Source: an uncultured Bacilli bacterium (GTDB lineage: Bacteria > Bacillota_I > Bacilli_A > RF39 > UBA660). Taken from it: a DNA stretch of 64,000 bases. Both the position numbers and the translations under genes were made by a program. The stretch covers positions 122,659-186,658 of the forward strand of contig CAJTWC010000003.1 in NCBI GenBank assembly GCA_910580185.1, in the 5' to 3' direction. The notes beneath the pieces are model-generated. The model ran no database searches and was not told the origin of the DNA. It worked only from the letters and a program-made list of their open reading frames with translations. Of the stretch, positions 42,831 to 52,211 are shown in pieces. The first letter of the stretch is position 1, and every line of letters begins with the position of its first letter.

Positions 42831-45080
42831 CTTATAAGTCAATTCTTCTTTTTTCTCATCTGTTATTCCAAACGCTTCATTTATTAAAGTATTCATAACT
42901 TCTTTTAATTCATGGGTGCCATTTTTAAAAACTTCTTCTATTTTATTTTTATCTATACCCGTAAAACTAGATATTTCAGAAATACTTTTATCTGGATAAT
43001 TCATTTTTAAAAATAAAAGTTTATAATCCCTAGGATCAATTTTTTTCATTACTTCTAAAAAATATGGCATATTAAATAATTCATATAATTTTAAATATTC
43101 TAAATTTTCGTCTATGTTTGGTTTGGCTTCTTGGGCGTTAACATTATTGATGCCAGTATCAGGTGTAGTTGCCTTAGAATTTTCTTTGTCAATAGGTATA
43201 TCAACTGGCGTATCTAATTTTTTTGCCTTACTTTCATCAATATTTTCTTCTATCTTAGTTTTTGGAACTTGTTTTTTTCTTCCTCTTTTCCTTGGTGGAG
43301 ATACAAGAAAATTTTTTATATTTCTTATAGCAAGCGAATAAGTTTGGTTTTCTCTTTCTGTAAAACCACCACGAACTTTTTCTCCCTTTTCTAAATCATT
43401 GTTCCATTTTCTTAACACCATTTCTTTTTGTGATGCGCACAAAACATTATTTATTATTTCATCTACTCTTTCTTTTGGTGCATCAAACATAGCATAAAAA
43501 GCTTTTTCTTCTGTATTTTCCATTTTTTCTTCCTCCTTAATTTCTGCTTTTCTTAAATTTTCTTTAAATTTATTGCTATAACTACTACCTCTCCTTTCAT
43601 TTATATCACTAACCTTTTTATTAGATTTTGGAATTGTATGAGTACCTGTACTAATGAAACTTGATTCTTTAATTATGGCTGGTTTTGTTTCATCTTTTGC
43701 TTTTTCTTTATTCTTTTTATATTCGTTATATTGCTCTACTATTTTTTTACAAGTTTTATCTTCCTCTTTTAAAATAAGTCCCATATTATCAGCAAACCAA
43801 GAACCCATCGACGTATTATCTTCAAACTTAGGTTTTATCCTACTAGGATCAAATTTATTAAAATCTGCGCAAGCTGCAAAACTTAATAATTTTTCTTCAT
43901 CTATCATTGGATTTTCACTAGATTCATATTTTCTTTGTTCTTTTATATATGCATTTCTTAATTTTCTTAACGCCTTACATTCAATTTGTCTTATTCTTTC
44001 TCTAGTGACATTATATATACTGCCTACTTCTTCTAATGTACGAGGAATACCATCCTTAATACCAAATCTTAAAAACAAAATATCTTTTTCTCTAGTAGTA
44101 ATAGAAGTCTTTTTTATTATATTTTCTATAACATCAATGGATAAATTTTCAAATACAGTCTCTTCAAGATTACTATTTTCATCAGCGACAAAGCTAAGTA
44201 ATTCTGTATCTTCATCATCCCCAACGAACGTATTAAGGCTCGTAGTATTAGCATTCATATTTAAAATTAAAATTTCTTCTAACTTTTCAAGTGGCATTTC
44301 TATTTCATTAGCTAACTCTAAATTAGTAGGCTCTCTCCCTAATCTTTTATATAATATATTTTTAGCTTTCTTAATATCATTTAACTTTCCTTGCATATGA
44401 ACAGGTATTCTAATAGTACCTTTAAAATCTTCAATAGCTCTTGTTATGGCCTGCCTTATCCACCAGGTAGCATAAGTTGAAAATTTAAAACCTTTATCCA
44501 CATCGAACTTATCTACTGCTTTAATAAGTCCTGTATTACCTTCTTGAATTAAATCTAAAAACTGAATTCCTCTTCCTACGTACCTTTTTGCAATTGATAC
44601 AACAAGCCTTAGGTTTGATACAATAATCTTATCTTTTACTGAAAAATCTCCACTTTGAAGCTTTACAAATAATTCTTTTTCTTCATCAGGCAAAAGAACT
44701 GGATGTTTTCCCATTTCTCTTAAGTATATTTTGGTATTATCATCAGAATAGTTATTTAAAAATTCATTATCTAAGCTAGTTTCATCTTGAATAAAGTTGA
44801 TATCTTTATTATCGCAATAAAAATCTATCAAAGAAATAAAAGTTGCCGTTTTATAATCATCATTTACTTTACTTATGTTTATTTGTCCATTTTTGACGCA
44901 AGAGTCTAAACATTGTTTTAATTTTTTGTTACCAACGATTTCTTTTATAATAATAAATATATCTTCAAACCATAATTCATCTATACGATTACTCACGTTA
45001 AATAAAAATTTAAACTTATGTTTAACATTTAAATTATCAATATAATCATTTAATAAATTTAATTTTTCCTTTAATTCCAT
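42816..45080 (-). CDS. RpoD-family sigma factor with 370-residue C-terminal extension
   Basis: Residues 110-380 are a normal sigma-70 core: region 1.2 (NTKIYLREMGKHPVLLPDEE), region 2 (NLRLVVSIAKRYVGRGIQFL ... FSTYATWWIRQAITRAIEDF ... GTIRIPVHM), region 3 (RLGREPTNLELANEIEMP), and region 4 ending RTLEEVGSIYNVTRERIRQI. Residues 381-754 have no counterpart in standard sigma factors: a helical segment with region-4-like pattern (535-594), an AT-hook-like PPRKRGRKK (595-603), and a second region-4-like helix-turn-helix (676-735). Start at MELKEKLNLL, 7 bases after GGGGG. The promoter spacer holds nine G. Whether it is the primary sigma factor cannot be decided: dnaG is not adjacent. Confidence 0.88.
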   Translation of the reverse strand: MELKEKLNLLNDYIDNLNVKHKFKFLFNVSNRIDELWFEDIFIIIKEIVGNKKLKQCLDSCVKNGQINISKVNDDYKTATFISLIDFYCDNKDINFIQDETSLDNEFLNNYSDDNTKIYLREMGKHPVLLPDEEKELFVKLQSGDFSVKDKIIVSNLRLVVSIAKRYVGRGIQFLDLIQEGNTGLIKAVDKFDVDKGFKFSTYATWWIRQAITRAIEDFKGTIRIPVHMQGKLNDIKKAKNILYKRLGREPTNLELANEIEMPLEKLEEILILNMNANTTSLNTFVGDDEDTELLSFVADENSNLEETVFENLSIDVIENIIKKTSITTREKDILFLRFGIKDGIPRTLEEVGSIYNVTRERIRQIECKALRKLRNAYIKEQRKYESSENPMIDEEKLLSFAACADFNKFDPSRIKPKFEDNTSMGSWFADNMGLILKEEDKTCKKIVEQYNEYKKNKEKAKDETKPAIIKESSFISTGTHTIPKSNKKVSDINERRGSSYSNKFKENLRKAEIKEEEKMENTEEKAFYAMFDAPKERVDEIINNVLCASQKEMVLRKWNNDLEKGEKVRGGFTERENQTYSLAIRNIKNFLVSPPRKRGRKKQVPKTKIEENIDESKAKKLDTPVDIPIDKENSKATTPDTGINNVNAQEAKPNIDENLEYLKLYELFNMPYFLEVMKKIDPRDYKLLFLKMNYPDKSISEISSFTGIDKNKIEEVFKNGTHELKEVMNTLINEAFGITDEKKEELTYKKDNM

Positions 45081-45128
45081 AACCATTCCCCCAAAAAGAA
45101 AGCAATAAAAATAACATTTACTATGTTG

Positions 45129-45156
45129 ATAATACCATATACCCCCCCCCGGTCAA
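45129..45156 (-). promoter_or_regulatory. sigma factor promoter with G9 tract in the spacer
   Basis: TTGACC (45151-45156), a 16-base spacer made of nine G (45142-45150) and TATATGG, then TATTAT (45129-45134) with an extended -10 TGG. A tract of nine G in such AT-rich DNA would be expected to slip, changing the spacer between 15, 16, 17 and so on. Confidence 0.7.
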
Positions 45157-45188
45157 GATTTTAAAAGAGGATGTGGAAAAAAGAGAAA

Positions 45189-45213
45189 AAAACAAGAACT
45201 TAAAAGTTCTTGC
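45189..45213 (-). terminator. terminator after dnaJ
   Basis: CAAGAACT TTTA AGTTCTTG followed by TTTTTTTC on the minus strand. Confidence 0.8.
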
Positions 45214-45235
45214 TCTATAATATAAACAACTTTAA

Positions 45236-46366
45236 TTAACTTTTTTTAACATACTTTTCAAAAGTGGTAAATTCTGTTGTTTTTAAATCAGTTTTATTTA
45301 AATCTTCTAAAAGTTTCTTTTGTTTTCTATTAAGTTTAGTTGGCGTTATAACTTTTAATATCACGTATAAATCACCAGTTCCACGTCTTGCAGGACTTTT
45401 TAATCCTTTGCCTTTTATTCTATGTTTTTCACCAGACTGGCTTCCTGCTGGAATACTTAGAATAACGTTTCCTTCTAACGTTGGAACTTCTTTTTTACAA
45501 CCAAGTGCTGCCTCTGCAATGGTAAGAGGAAGGGTTAAGTATAGATTTTCTCCCTCTCTTTTAAATAATGGATGAGCCTTTACTTTTATTTCAATATAAA
45601 CATCTCCATTAGGACCACCATTATTACCAGCTGGACCCTTTCCTGGAACTCTTAAATGATCTCCAGTATCAACACCTGCTGGAACCTTAACTTTAATTGT
45701 TTTTTTAGCTTTTTTCTTACCAGTTCCATGACACGTATCACATTTTTTCTTAAATGTTTCTCCAGTGCCATCACACTTTGGACATGGACTTTGACTTACA
45801 AAAGCACCTAAAATGCTTCTTTGTTCACGTCTAACGTATCCCGAGCCACCACATTCAGAGCAAGTTTCTACCCCTCTTCCACCACGGCCATCGCAATCTG
45901 GACAATTATCATCAATGTTTAATTCTACCTTTGTTTCAGTGCCAAAAGCTGCTTCTTCAAAATCCATTTCAAATATAACACTAATATCTGGGCCCTTTTC
46001 TTTTCTATTTGCTTTTCTAGCTGCTCCACCATTAAAGAATGATGAACCCCCAAAACCAAATCCATTTCCGAAAATTTCTCCAAATATATCTGATAAATCA
46101 ACGTCTTGGAATCCAGAAAATCCAGCTCCTCCAAAGCCACCGTTACCATCAAATGCTGCGTGACCAAATTGATCATATTTACTTCTTTTATCTTTATCTG
46201 ATAACACCGCATATGCTTCCTGCGCTTCTTTAAATTTTTCTGCTGCATTTTCTTCTTTAGAAACATCAGGGTGATATTTTTTAGCTAATTTTCTAAACGC
46301 ACTTTTTATTTCGGCATCAGTAGCATTTTTAGAAACACCAAGTACCTCATAATAGTCTTTCTTCAT
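45236..46366 (-). CDS. dnaJ: chaperone DnaJ
   Basis: DnaJ delivers substrates to DnaK and stimulates its ATPase. The 376-residue product has the J domain with HPD (YHPDVSKE, about 32), a G/F-rich linker (GNGGFGGAGFSGFQD), the zinc domain with four CxxCxGxG repeats (CPDCDGRG, CSECGGSG, CPKCDGTG, CDTCHGTG) and the two beta-barrel C-terminal domains. Start MKKDYYEVLGVSKNA. It is the last gene of the hrcA operon, separated from dnaK by pepF. Confidence 0.97.
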   Translation of the reverse strand: MKKDYYEVLGVSKNATDAEIKSAFRKLAKKYHPDVSKEENAAEKFKEAQEAYAVLSDKDKRSKYDQFGHAAFDGNGGFGGAGFSGFQDVDLSDIFGEIFGNGFGFGGSSFFNGGAARKANRKEKGPDISVIFEMDFEEAAFGTETKVELNIDDNCPDCDGRGGRGVETCSECGGSGYVRREQRSILGAFVSQSPCPKCDGTGETFKKKCDTCHGTGKKKAKKTIKVKVPAGVDTGDHLRVPGKGPAGNNGGPNGDVYIEIKVKAHPLFKREGENLYLTLPLTIAEAALGCKKEVPTLEGNVILSIPAGSQSGEKHRIKGKGLKSPARRGTGDLYVILKVITPTKLNRKQKKLLEDLNKTDLKTTEFTTFEKYVKKS

Positions 46367-46378
46367 GCTTTATACCTC

Positions 46379-48184
46379 CTAACTATTATATATTACCATA
46401 AACTCATCAATAAGTTCACTAAAATAGTTTATTCCTTCCTCAATTACTTTAGTATTAGTAAAATCTAAATCTATTTGTTTTAATTCCTCAAGTGGCATCA
46501 TAGAACCACCTAATTTTAAATATTCTAAGTATCTATTTAAATATTCTTTATCCCCACTTAATATCCTTTTTGCAACGTAACACGCACCAGTTATTCCTAC
46601 TGAATATTTATAGTAGTAAAACGAGTTATAAAAATGACTTACTCTCGTCCAACCATATTTTACCATTTCATCTACTATGATATCATTTCCATAATATCTA
46701 TCTTTTACCTTGCTAAATATTTCATTAAAATCACTTTCGGTTAAGGAATCACCTTCAAATATCTTCTTATGTACGATGTCTTCAAAAACAGATCCTTCTG
46801 ATAACGTACCATAAAAATTACTAGCGAAAATGTTTAAAATATTCTCTATTGCAGTTAATTTTTCTTCTTTATTATTAGAATTTTTTATTATGTAATTAGA
46901 AAATAATATCTCGTTTGTAAGTGATGCTACTTCCGCAGTAAATAAAGTATACTCAGATAAATGTGGTGGATTATTCTTCTTACTATAGTAAGAATTAATG
47001 GCATGACCAAGTTCATGCGCTAAAGATGAAACTGATATATAATCTTCATTATAATTTGATAAAACTAAAGGATGACCAACGTAAGAATCTTGTTCATAAT
47101 AACCACTATGTTTTCCTTTATTTGGGTAAAAATCAATCCACCTTTCATCAAAAGCTTTATTAAGAAGTTTTACGTAATCTTCTCCTAACACACCAAGTGC
47201 CTTAGTAATCATTTCTTTGGCATCACTAACACTATACTTTTTATCACTTTCACCAGTAAGGGGCGCAGATAAATCGTATACACTAAAGTCATCTAATCTA
47301 AGTACATTTTTTATCATTTTTATGTATTTATGAAAAACAGCTATATTATCATCTGCTACCTTAAGTAAGTTATGATATATTTCTTCTGATACGCCATCTT
47401 CATATAAATACATTTCTAAATCAGATTTATATCCCCTAGCTTTTGCTATCATAGTATCAGCTTTAACCGATCCTTCATAATCAGTTGAGATTAAATTAGC
47501 ATATTTTTGTAATGCATTATACCTTGCTTTAAATGAATCATGTCTTACTCTTCTATCTTTAGATCTTGCGTATTTTTGCATGTTACCATTAGTTAATTTT
47601 ACATCGTTACCATCTTCATCTTTTATGTAACCATAATCAACCATAGAATATAAAGCAACGTTAAAATTATTTTCGAATCTATTTCTTAAATCACCAATGT
47701 TTCCAAGTAACGTTTCTTCTTTTTCGCTTAAAGTATACTTTTGATACCTATATATTTGTTCTAAATCAAAAGTAAATTCTTTAAGTTTGTTATTTTCACT
47801 AATGTATTTTTTTATAACATCATAATTGGTCTTCATTAACTCCGGCATGACAAAACTAGTTTTTTCACCACTAATTGATAATAAGTTTAATATTTGATTA
47901 TATATCTTTTGATTTTCTTCATTTCCAAGATCTTCGTTCTTTTTAGATTCAGCATAAACATAAAGATTAGTTAACAAAGTATCTAATTTTTCTTCTAGTT
48001 TTAAAAAGTTATAAAGAGTATTAGCATCTTTAGTTATCATACCTTTATAAGACGCTAACTCATCAATCATCTTCCTAGCAGTTTTTATATCTTTTTCAAA
48101 ATCTTCCTTTGAAGCATACATACTATCTAAATCCCATTTGTACTTATTATCTATTTCACTACGTAATTTTTCTTCTTTAGCCAT
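46379..48184 (-). CDS. pepF: oligoendopeptidase F (M3 family)
   Basis: PepF is a cytosolic zinc peptidase for oligopeptides. The 601-residue product has the HExxH site in LAHELGHAINSYYS (about 391) with the third ligand Glu in FTAEVASLTNE, and the helical channel fold of M3 peptidases. Start MAKEEKLRSEIDNKYKW. Its place between dnaK and dnaJ inside the heat-shock operon is unusual and suggests heat or misfolding control of peptide turnover. Confidence 0.94.
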   Translation of the reverse strand: MAKEEKLRSEIDNKYKWDLDSMYASKEDFEKDIKTARKMIDELASYKGMITKDANTLYNFLKLEEKLDTLLTNLYVYAESKKNEDLGNEENQKIYNQILNLLSISGEKTSFVMPELMKTNYDVIKKYISENNKLKEFTFDLEQIYRYQKYTLSEKEETLLGNIGDLRNRFENNFNVALYSMVDYGYIKDEDGNDVKLTNGNMQKYARSKDRRVRHDSFKARYNALQKYANLISTDYEGSVKADTMIAKARGYKSDLEMYLYEDGVSEEIYHNLLKVADDNIAVFHKYIKMIKNVLRLDDFSVYDLSAPLTGESDKKYSVSDAKEMITKALGVLGEDYVKLLNKAFDERWIDFYPNKGKHSGYYEQDSYVGHPLVLSNYNEDYISVSSLAHELGHAINSYYSKKNNPPHLSEYTLFTAEVASLTNEILFSNYIIKNSNNKEEKLTAIENILNIFASNFYGTLSEGSVFEDIVHKKIFEGDSLTESDFNEIFSKVKDRYYGNDIIVDEMVKYGWTRVSHFYNSFYYYKYSVGITGACYVAKRILSGDKEYLNRYLEYLKLGGSMMPLEELKQIDLDFTNTKVIEEGINYFSELIDEFMVIYNS

Positions 48185-48205
48185 TTAGTCTCCTTAATTA
48201 AGCAT

Positions 48206-48230
48206 AAAGTTCTAGATTAACTAGAACTTT
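48206..48230 (-). promoter_or_regulatory. intercistronic hairpin between dnaK and pepF
   Basis: AAAGTTCTAG TTAAT CTAGAACTTT, 10-bp stem without a T tract on the minus strand (followed by ATGCTTAATTAAGGAG). It could attenuate or protect the dnaK mRNA end. Confidence 0.5.
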
Positions 48231-48248
48231 ACTACTTACTTTCCCTTT

Positions 48249-50069
48249 TTATTTTTTTTCTTCAAACTCTGCATCTACTACTTCTTCATCATTTTTTTTA
48301 TCTTCTTGCTTGCTTTCGTTAGCAGCCCCAGAGGCTTTATTTGCCTCTTCATAAACTTTAGCACCTAAAGCCATAGCTTTTTCAGATAATTTATCTTTAG
48401 CTTTGTTTATTTCATCAACGTCGTCTTTAGCAAGAGCATCTTTTACTTCTTTAACAAGGTTTTCAGCTTCTTCTTTATCTTTTGCATCTACTTTATCCCC
48501 TAAGTCTTTAATTGCTTTTTCAGTTGTAAATACCATTTGCTCTGCTTCGTTTTTAGCATCTGCTAGTTTTTTCTTCTTTTCATCTGCTTCTTTATTAGCT
48601 TCTGCTTCTTTCATCATCTTATCAATTTCTTCATCAGAAAGATTAGTTGATGCTGTAATTGTAATAGCTTGTTCTTTTCCAGTACCTAAGTCTTTTGCCT
48701 TAACGTTAACAATACCATTAGCATCAATATCAAATGTAACTTCGATTTGAGGAATACCTCTTGGTGCTGGTGGAATATTTGTTAATTGGAAATTACCAAG
48801 TGTTTTGTTATCAGTTGCCATTGGTCTTTCACCTTGAAGAACGTGAATATCAACGGCTGGTTGGTTATCAGCAGCAGTAGAAAATACTTGTGATTTAGAT
48901 GTTGGTATGGTTGTGTTTCTTGGGATAAGTGTTGTCATAACATTACCCATTGTTTCAATACCAAGCGATAGTGGTGTAACATCTAATAATACAATGTCAT
49001 TAACTTCACCTTGTAATACACCACCTTGAATAGCTGCTCCCATTGCAACAACTTCATCTGGGTTAACCCCCTTAGATGGTTCTTTACCAAGTTCATTTTT
49101 AATTAATTCTTGTACTTTTGGTATACGAGTAGATCCACCTACTAATAATACTTTATCAATATCACTCTTAGATAACTTAGCATCTTTAAGTGCTTTTCTA
49201 ACTGGTTCAAGTGTAGATTCACTTAAATCATTAGTTAATTCTTCAAACTTAGCTCTTGTTAAACTAGTTTCAAAGTTAATTACGCCATCATCACCTTGTG
49301 CTAAGAATGGTAATGAAATTTGAGTAGTTGTCATACCAGATAAATCTTTCTTAGCTTTTTCGGCAGCGTCTTGTAATCTTTGCATTGCCATGTTATCAGA
49401 TGACAAATCCTTATTATGTTCTTTTTTAATTTCCTCTACTAAATAGTCAACTATTCTTTGGTCATAATCATCTCCACCTAAGTGGTTATTACCAGATGTT
49501 GATTTAACCTCAAACACACCATCACCTAGTTCAAGAATTGATACGTCAAACGTACCTCCACCTAAGTCATACACAAGTACTGTTTGTGTGTTTTCTTGTT
49601 TATCAAGACCATAAGCAAGTGCAGCTGCAGTAGGTTCGTTTATTATTCTTTCTACTTCAAGTCCTGCAATCTTACCAGCGTTCTTAGTAGCTTGTCTTTG
49701 AGCATCGTTAAAGTATGCTGGAACAGTAATAACTGCTTTGTCTACTTTTTCTCCTAAATAAGCTTCAGCCGTTTTCTTTAAGTCTCCTAAGATCATTGCT
49801 GATACTTCTTCTGGGGTATAATCTTTTCCTTTAGCCTTAGCTTTATCTTTAGTACCCATTAATCTTTTAACAGATCTTATAGTATCTGGGTTAACTACCA
49901 TTTGTCTTTTAGCAGCTCCACCTACTATAATGTCATCTCCTTTGAAAGCAACAACTGATGGAGTTGTTCTTTCTCCTTCTGGATTAGCTATTACCTTAGC
50001 TTCTCCACCTTCATATACAGCAACACATGAGTTTGTTGTACCTAAATCAATACCTATTGTTTTTCCCAT
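48249..50069 (-). CDS. dnaK: molecular chaperone DnaK
   Basis: Hsp70 chaperone. The 606-residue product has the ATPase domain (GIDLGTTNSCVAVYEGG, DLGGGTFDVSILELG, GGSTRIPKVQELI), the linker and the beta-sandwich substrate domain (PLSLGIETMGNVMT, PRGIPQIEVTFDIDANGI) and an acidic C-terminus ending EEVVDAEFEEKK. Start MGKTIGIDLGTT. In the CIRCE-controlled operon after grpE and a small unknown gene. Confidence 0.98.
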   Translation of the reverse strand: MGKTIGIDLGTTNSCVAVYEGGEAKVIANPEGERTTPSVVAFKGDDIIVGGAAKRQMVVNPDTIRSVKRLMGTKDKAKAKGKDYTPEEVSAMILGDLKKTAEAYLGEKVDKAVITVPAYFNDAQRQATKNAGKIAGLEVERIINEPTAAALAYGLDKQENTQTVLVYDLGGGTFDVSILELGDGVFEVKSTSGNNHLGGDDYDQRIVDYLVEEIKKEHNKDLSSDNMAMQRLQDAAEKAKKDLSGMTTTQISLPFLAQGDDGVINFETSLTRAKFEELTNDLSESTLEPVRKALKDAKLSKSDIDKVLLVGGSTRIPKVQELIKNELGKEPSKGVNPDEVVAMGAAIQGGVLQGEVNDIVLLDVTPLSLGIETMGNVMTTLIPRNTTIPTSKSQVFSTAADNQPAVDIHVLQGERPMATDNKTLGNFQLTNIPPAPRGIPQIEVTFDIDANGIVNVKAKDLGTGKEQAITITASTNLSDEEIDKMMKEAEANKEADEKKKKLADAKNEAEQMVFTTEKAIKDLGDKVDAKDKEEAENLVKEVKDALAKDDVDEINKAKDKLSEKAMALGAKVYEEANKASGAANESKQEDKKNDEEVVDAEFEEKK

Positions 50070-50072
50070 AAT

Positions 50073-50582
50073 TTATCTTTCCTTTCTTATTGGCAAATGA
50101 TTTGCCCATTTTTCTAATATTTCACAATATTTTTTTATTTCATATTCGACATCTTGTCTATTTCTTTTTTTATTGTTTTCATCATAATAATATATTAGAT
50201 GTTCCAAATTAGTTTTACCATTAAATACCTCTATGTCAAAACTACTTGGTAAATTATCAAAATTATATTTTTCATTAAATAATACATAAATCGCTGTTTT
50301 TCTTACTTCATACCAGTAATCGAAACCATTTTCATTTATGTTTTTAATAATTATTTGATCATCCTTTTTCATTTCTTCTAACTTAGATAAATCCTCATTA
50401 AAGTATTCATAAAACTCTACTTTGTAATGTCCAGAACAACTTGCAAACGTTTTATAACCTTTCCTATTTAAAGTAGCTACTGCGTTAGCAATTTGTTTAT
50501 CACATATGAATACGTCAGGATGATCCTCCGAATGAGTACATACTTCGAATGTATCTTTATCAACTATACTATTATGATCCAT
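50073..50582 (-). CDS. hypothetical protein, 169 residues, in heat-shock operon
   Basis: Unrecognised. The product has an N-terminal part with AVATLNRKGYKTFASCSGHY, a pattern seen in small uncharacterised proteins with a Cys/His pair, followed by EFYEYFNEDL and a charged helical C-terminus. It begins on the last base of grpE and ends 3 bases before dnaK, so it is co-expressed with the chaperones. Start MDHNSIVDKD. Confidence 0.75.
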   Translation of the reverse strand: MDHNSIVDKDTFEVCTHSEDHPDVFICDKQIANAVATLNRKGYKTFASCSGHYKVEFYEYFNEDLSKLEEMKKDDQIIIKNINENGFDYWYEVRKTAIYVLFNEKYNFDNLPSSFDIEVFNGKTNLEHLIYYYDENNKKRNRQDVEYEIKKYCEILEKWANHLPIRKER

Positions 50583-51139
50583 TATTTATTAACCTTTACC
50601 ATTGCAGGTCTTATAACTTTATCCTTTAGAGTGTATCCTTTTTGTAATACTTCTAAGATAATATCTTCTTCCTTGTCTTTAACACTATCGGTTGTAACTG
50701 CTTGATGTAAATTAGCATCAAACTTTTTATCTAAAGCCTCAATTTCTTTAACCCCATACTTTTCTAAAGTACTTCTTAAAGCTTTATAAATCATATTTAC
50801 ACCTTCTTTTAATTTAGTATCTTCACTAGTGTTAAGTGCTCTTTCTAAATTATCAAGACTTGGCAAAATATCCATAATTAAACCTTCGTTACAGAACATC
50901 ATCATTCTAGATACTTCTTCATCTTTTCTTTTACGATAGTTAATAAGTTCTGCATTTGATCGTAACGCCTTTTCTTCTGCTTCTTTAAGTCTTTTATTAA
51001 CTTCTTCTACTTGGGCCTCAGTAACAGTTATGGTTTTTTCTTTATGTTTTTCCTTTTTTGTATTCTTAATATCTTTATGTTCTTTATTTTCACTATTTAT
51101 TTCTTTTTCTATAACGTTTTTTTCTTCTTTATTTTCCAT
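50582..51139 (-). CDS. grpE: nucleotide exchange factor GrpE
   Basis: GrpE releases ADP from DnaK. The 185-residue product has a charged, Lys/Glu-rich N-terminal coiled coil and the C-terminal beta domain with KYGVKEIEALDKKFDANLHQ and LQKGYTLKDKVIRPAMVKV. Start MENKEEKNVIE. One base separates it from hrcA. Confidence 0.95.
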   Translation of the reverse strand: MENKEEKNVIEKEINSENKEHKDIKNTKKEKHKEKTITVTEAQVEEVNKRLKEAEEKALRSNAELINYRKRKDEEVSRMMMFCNEGLIMDILPSLDNLERALNTSEDTKLKEGVNMIYKALRSTLEKYGVKEIEALDKKFDANLHQAVTTDSVKDKEEDIILEVLQKGYTLKDKVIRPAMVKVNK

Positions 51140-51140
51140 A

Positions 51141-52133
51141 TTACGACCTTTCTATATTTACCTTAATATATTCAAGTAATGATACAACTTTTTCATAATC
51201 CATTCTCTTTGGCCCTACTATTGCGATAGTTCCTTCTTCTCCTTTAACGTTGTATTTGGTTTTAATAACCGATACATCATCATCAAAGTTATTTTCATGT
51301 CCAATATATACGTTTATATCATTATCATCAGCTTCTATTTTTCTTACAATATCATAATTGTCAAATTTATTAAGCAAGTCTTTTATTTTAGATACATTGC
51401 CAAATTCCCTATAATCAAGGAGTTTCGTACGACCTGCCATATGCATATGGCTTTTACTCGAAAACTCGTTAAATGCATTATAAAATGCCTGATATAAAGC
51501 TTCGTGTGATCTTACGTAGTTTCCAATTATCGGTTTTATCTCAAATTCAAGTTTACCGCTTATTTCATCAAGTGGTGTACCAACAAGTAATTTATTAATT
51601 AATTCAACTACTTTTTTAATTTCAGATAAGTTAATATCGCCATCAATATTTAATTCTTTATTTTCAACGTGACCTTTATCTGTTACTACAATTGCGATAA
51701 GCCTATTATTTGATAATGGTATTACCTCTACTTGCTTTAGGTTATTATAAGAGCTATCATTACCAAGTGCTACGGACGTACAATTGGTTATTTCGGATAT
51801 TATCTCCAAACTCTTAGTAATTATATCTGATAAGGCAAGCTGCTTATTATCAAATATTGTTTGAAGTTTTAAAACGTCTTCTCCTGTCATTTCTTTAGGT
51901 TTCATAAGATTATCTACATAGTATCTATAACCTATTTCACTAGGAACCCTTCCTGATGAAGTATGGGTTTTCTCCAAATATCCCATTTCTTCTAAAATAG
52001 ACATTTCGTTTCTTATTGTTGCAGACGAACAATTAAGAATTTCTGTCAAACCAGATGATCCTACTGGAGATGCTGTTTTAATATACTCTTCTACGATTAG
52101 TTTTAGAAGCTTATTTTGTCTTTCAGACAGCAC
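51141..52133 (-). CDS. hrcA: heat-inducible transcription repressor HrcA
   Basis: HrcA binds CIRCE and represses chaperone operons; GroEL keeps it active. The 330-residue product has the winged helix (LTEILNCSSATIRNEMSILE ... LEKTHTSSGRVPSEIGYRYY) and the GAF-like C-terminal domain (VGPKRMDYEKVVSLLEYI). The start is taken as the GTG of VLSERQNKLLKLIVEEYI, 3 bases after GAAGGTGATG; the longer frame would run through the promoter and CIRCE and is rejected. First gene of hrcA-grpE-orf-dnaK-pepF-dnaJ. Confidence 0.95.
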   Translation of the reverse strand: MLSERQNKLLKLIVEEYIKTASPVGSSGLTEILNCSSATIRNEMSILEEMGYLEKTHTSSGRVPSEIGYRYYVDNLMKPKEMTGEDVLKLQTIFDNKQLALSDIITKSLEIISEITNCTSVALGNDSSYNNLKQVEVIPLSNNRLIAIVVTDKGHVENKELNIDGDINLSEIKKVVELINKLLVGTPLDEISGKLEFEIKPIIGNYVRSHEALYQAFYNAFNEFSSKSHMHMAGRTKLLDYREFGNVSKIKDLLNKFDNYDIVRKIEADDNDINVYIGHENNFDDDVSVIKTKYNVKGEEGTIAIVGPKRMDYEKVVSLLEYIKVNIERS

Positions 52134-52164
52134 ACCATCACCTTCTTTCTTGAAGTCTACCAAT

Positions 52165-52193
52165 ATTATAATACGCAAAATTAGCAATGTCAA
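52165..52193 (-). promoter_or_regulatory. sigma-A promoter of hrcA operon
   Basis: TTGACA, 17-base spacer, TATAAT on the minus strand: full consensus. The -35 lies inside the CIRCE element. Confidence 0.85.
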
Positions 52194-52207
52194 TACCTGA
52201 GTGCTAA
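52181..52207. promoter_or_regulatory. CIRCE operator
   Basis: TTAGCAATG N9 GAGTGCTAA; the right half is perfect (consensus TTAGCACTC-N9-GAGTGCTAA), the left half differs at three of nine bases. It covers the -35 of the operon promoter, as expected for a HrcA site. Confidence 0.88.
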
Positions 52208-52211
52208 AAAT

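Noticed and set aside
43654..44400. Long plus-strand frame opposite the sigma factor gene
   Set aside because: Antisense to a well-supported gene, Ser/Leu/Phe-rich composition typical of reverse frames, no ribosome binding site.
45813..46163. Plus-strand frame opposite dnaJ with Pro-rich product
   Set aside because: Proline richness comes from the reverse of the Gly-rich dnaJ linker; no independent evidence.
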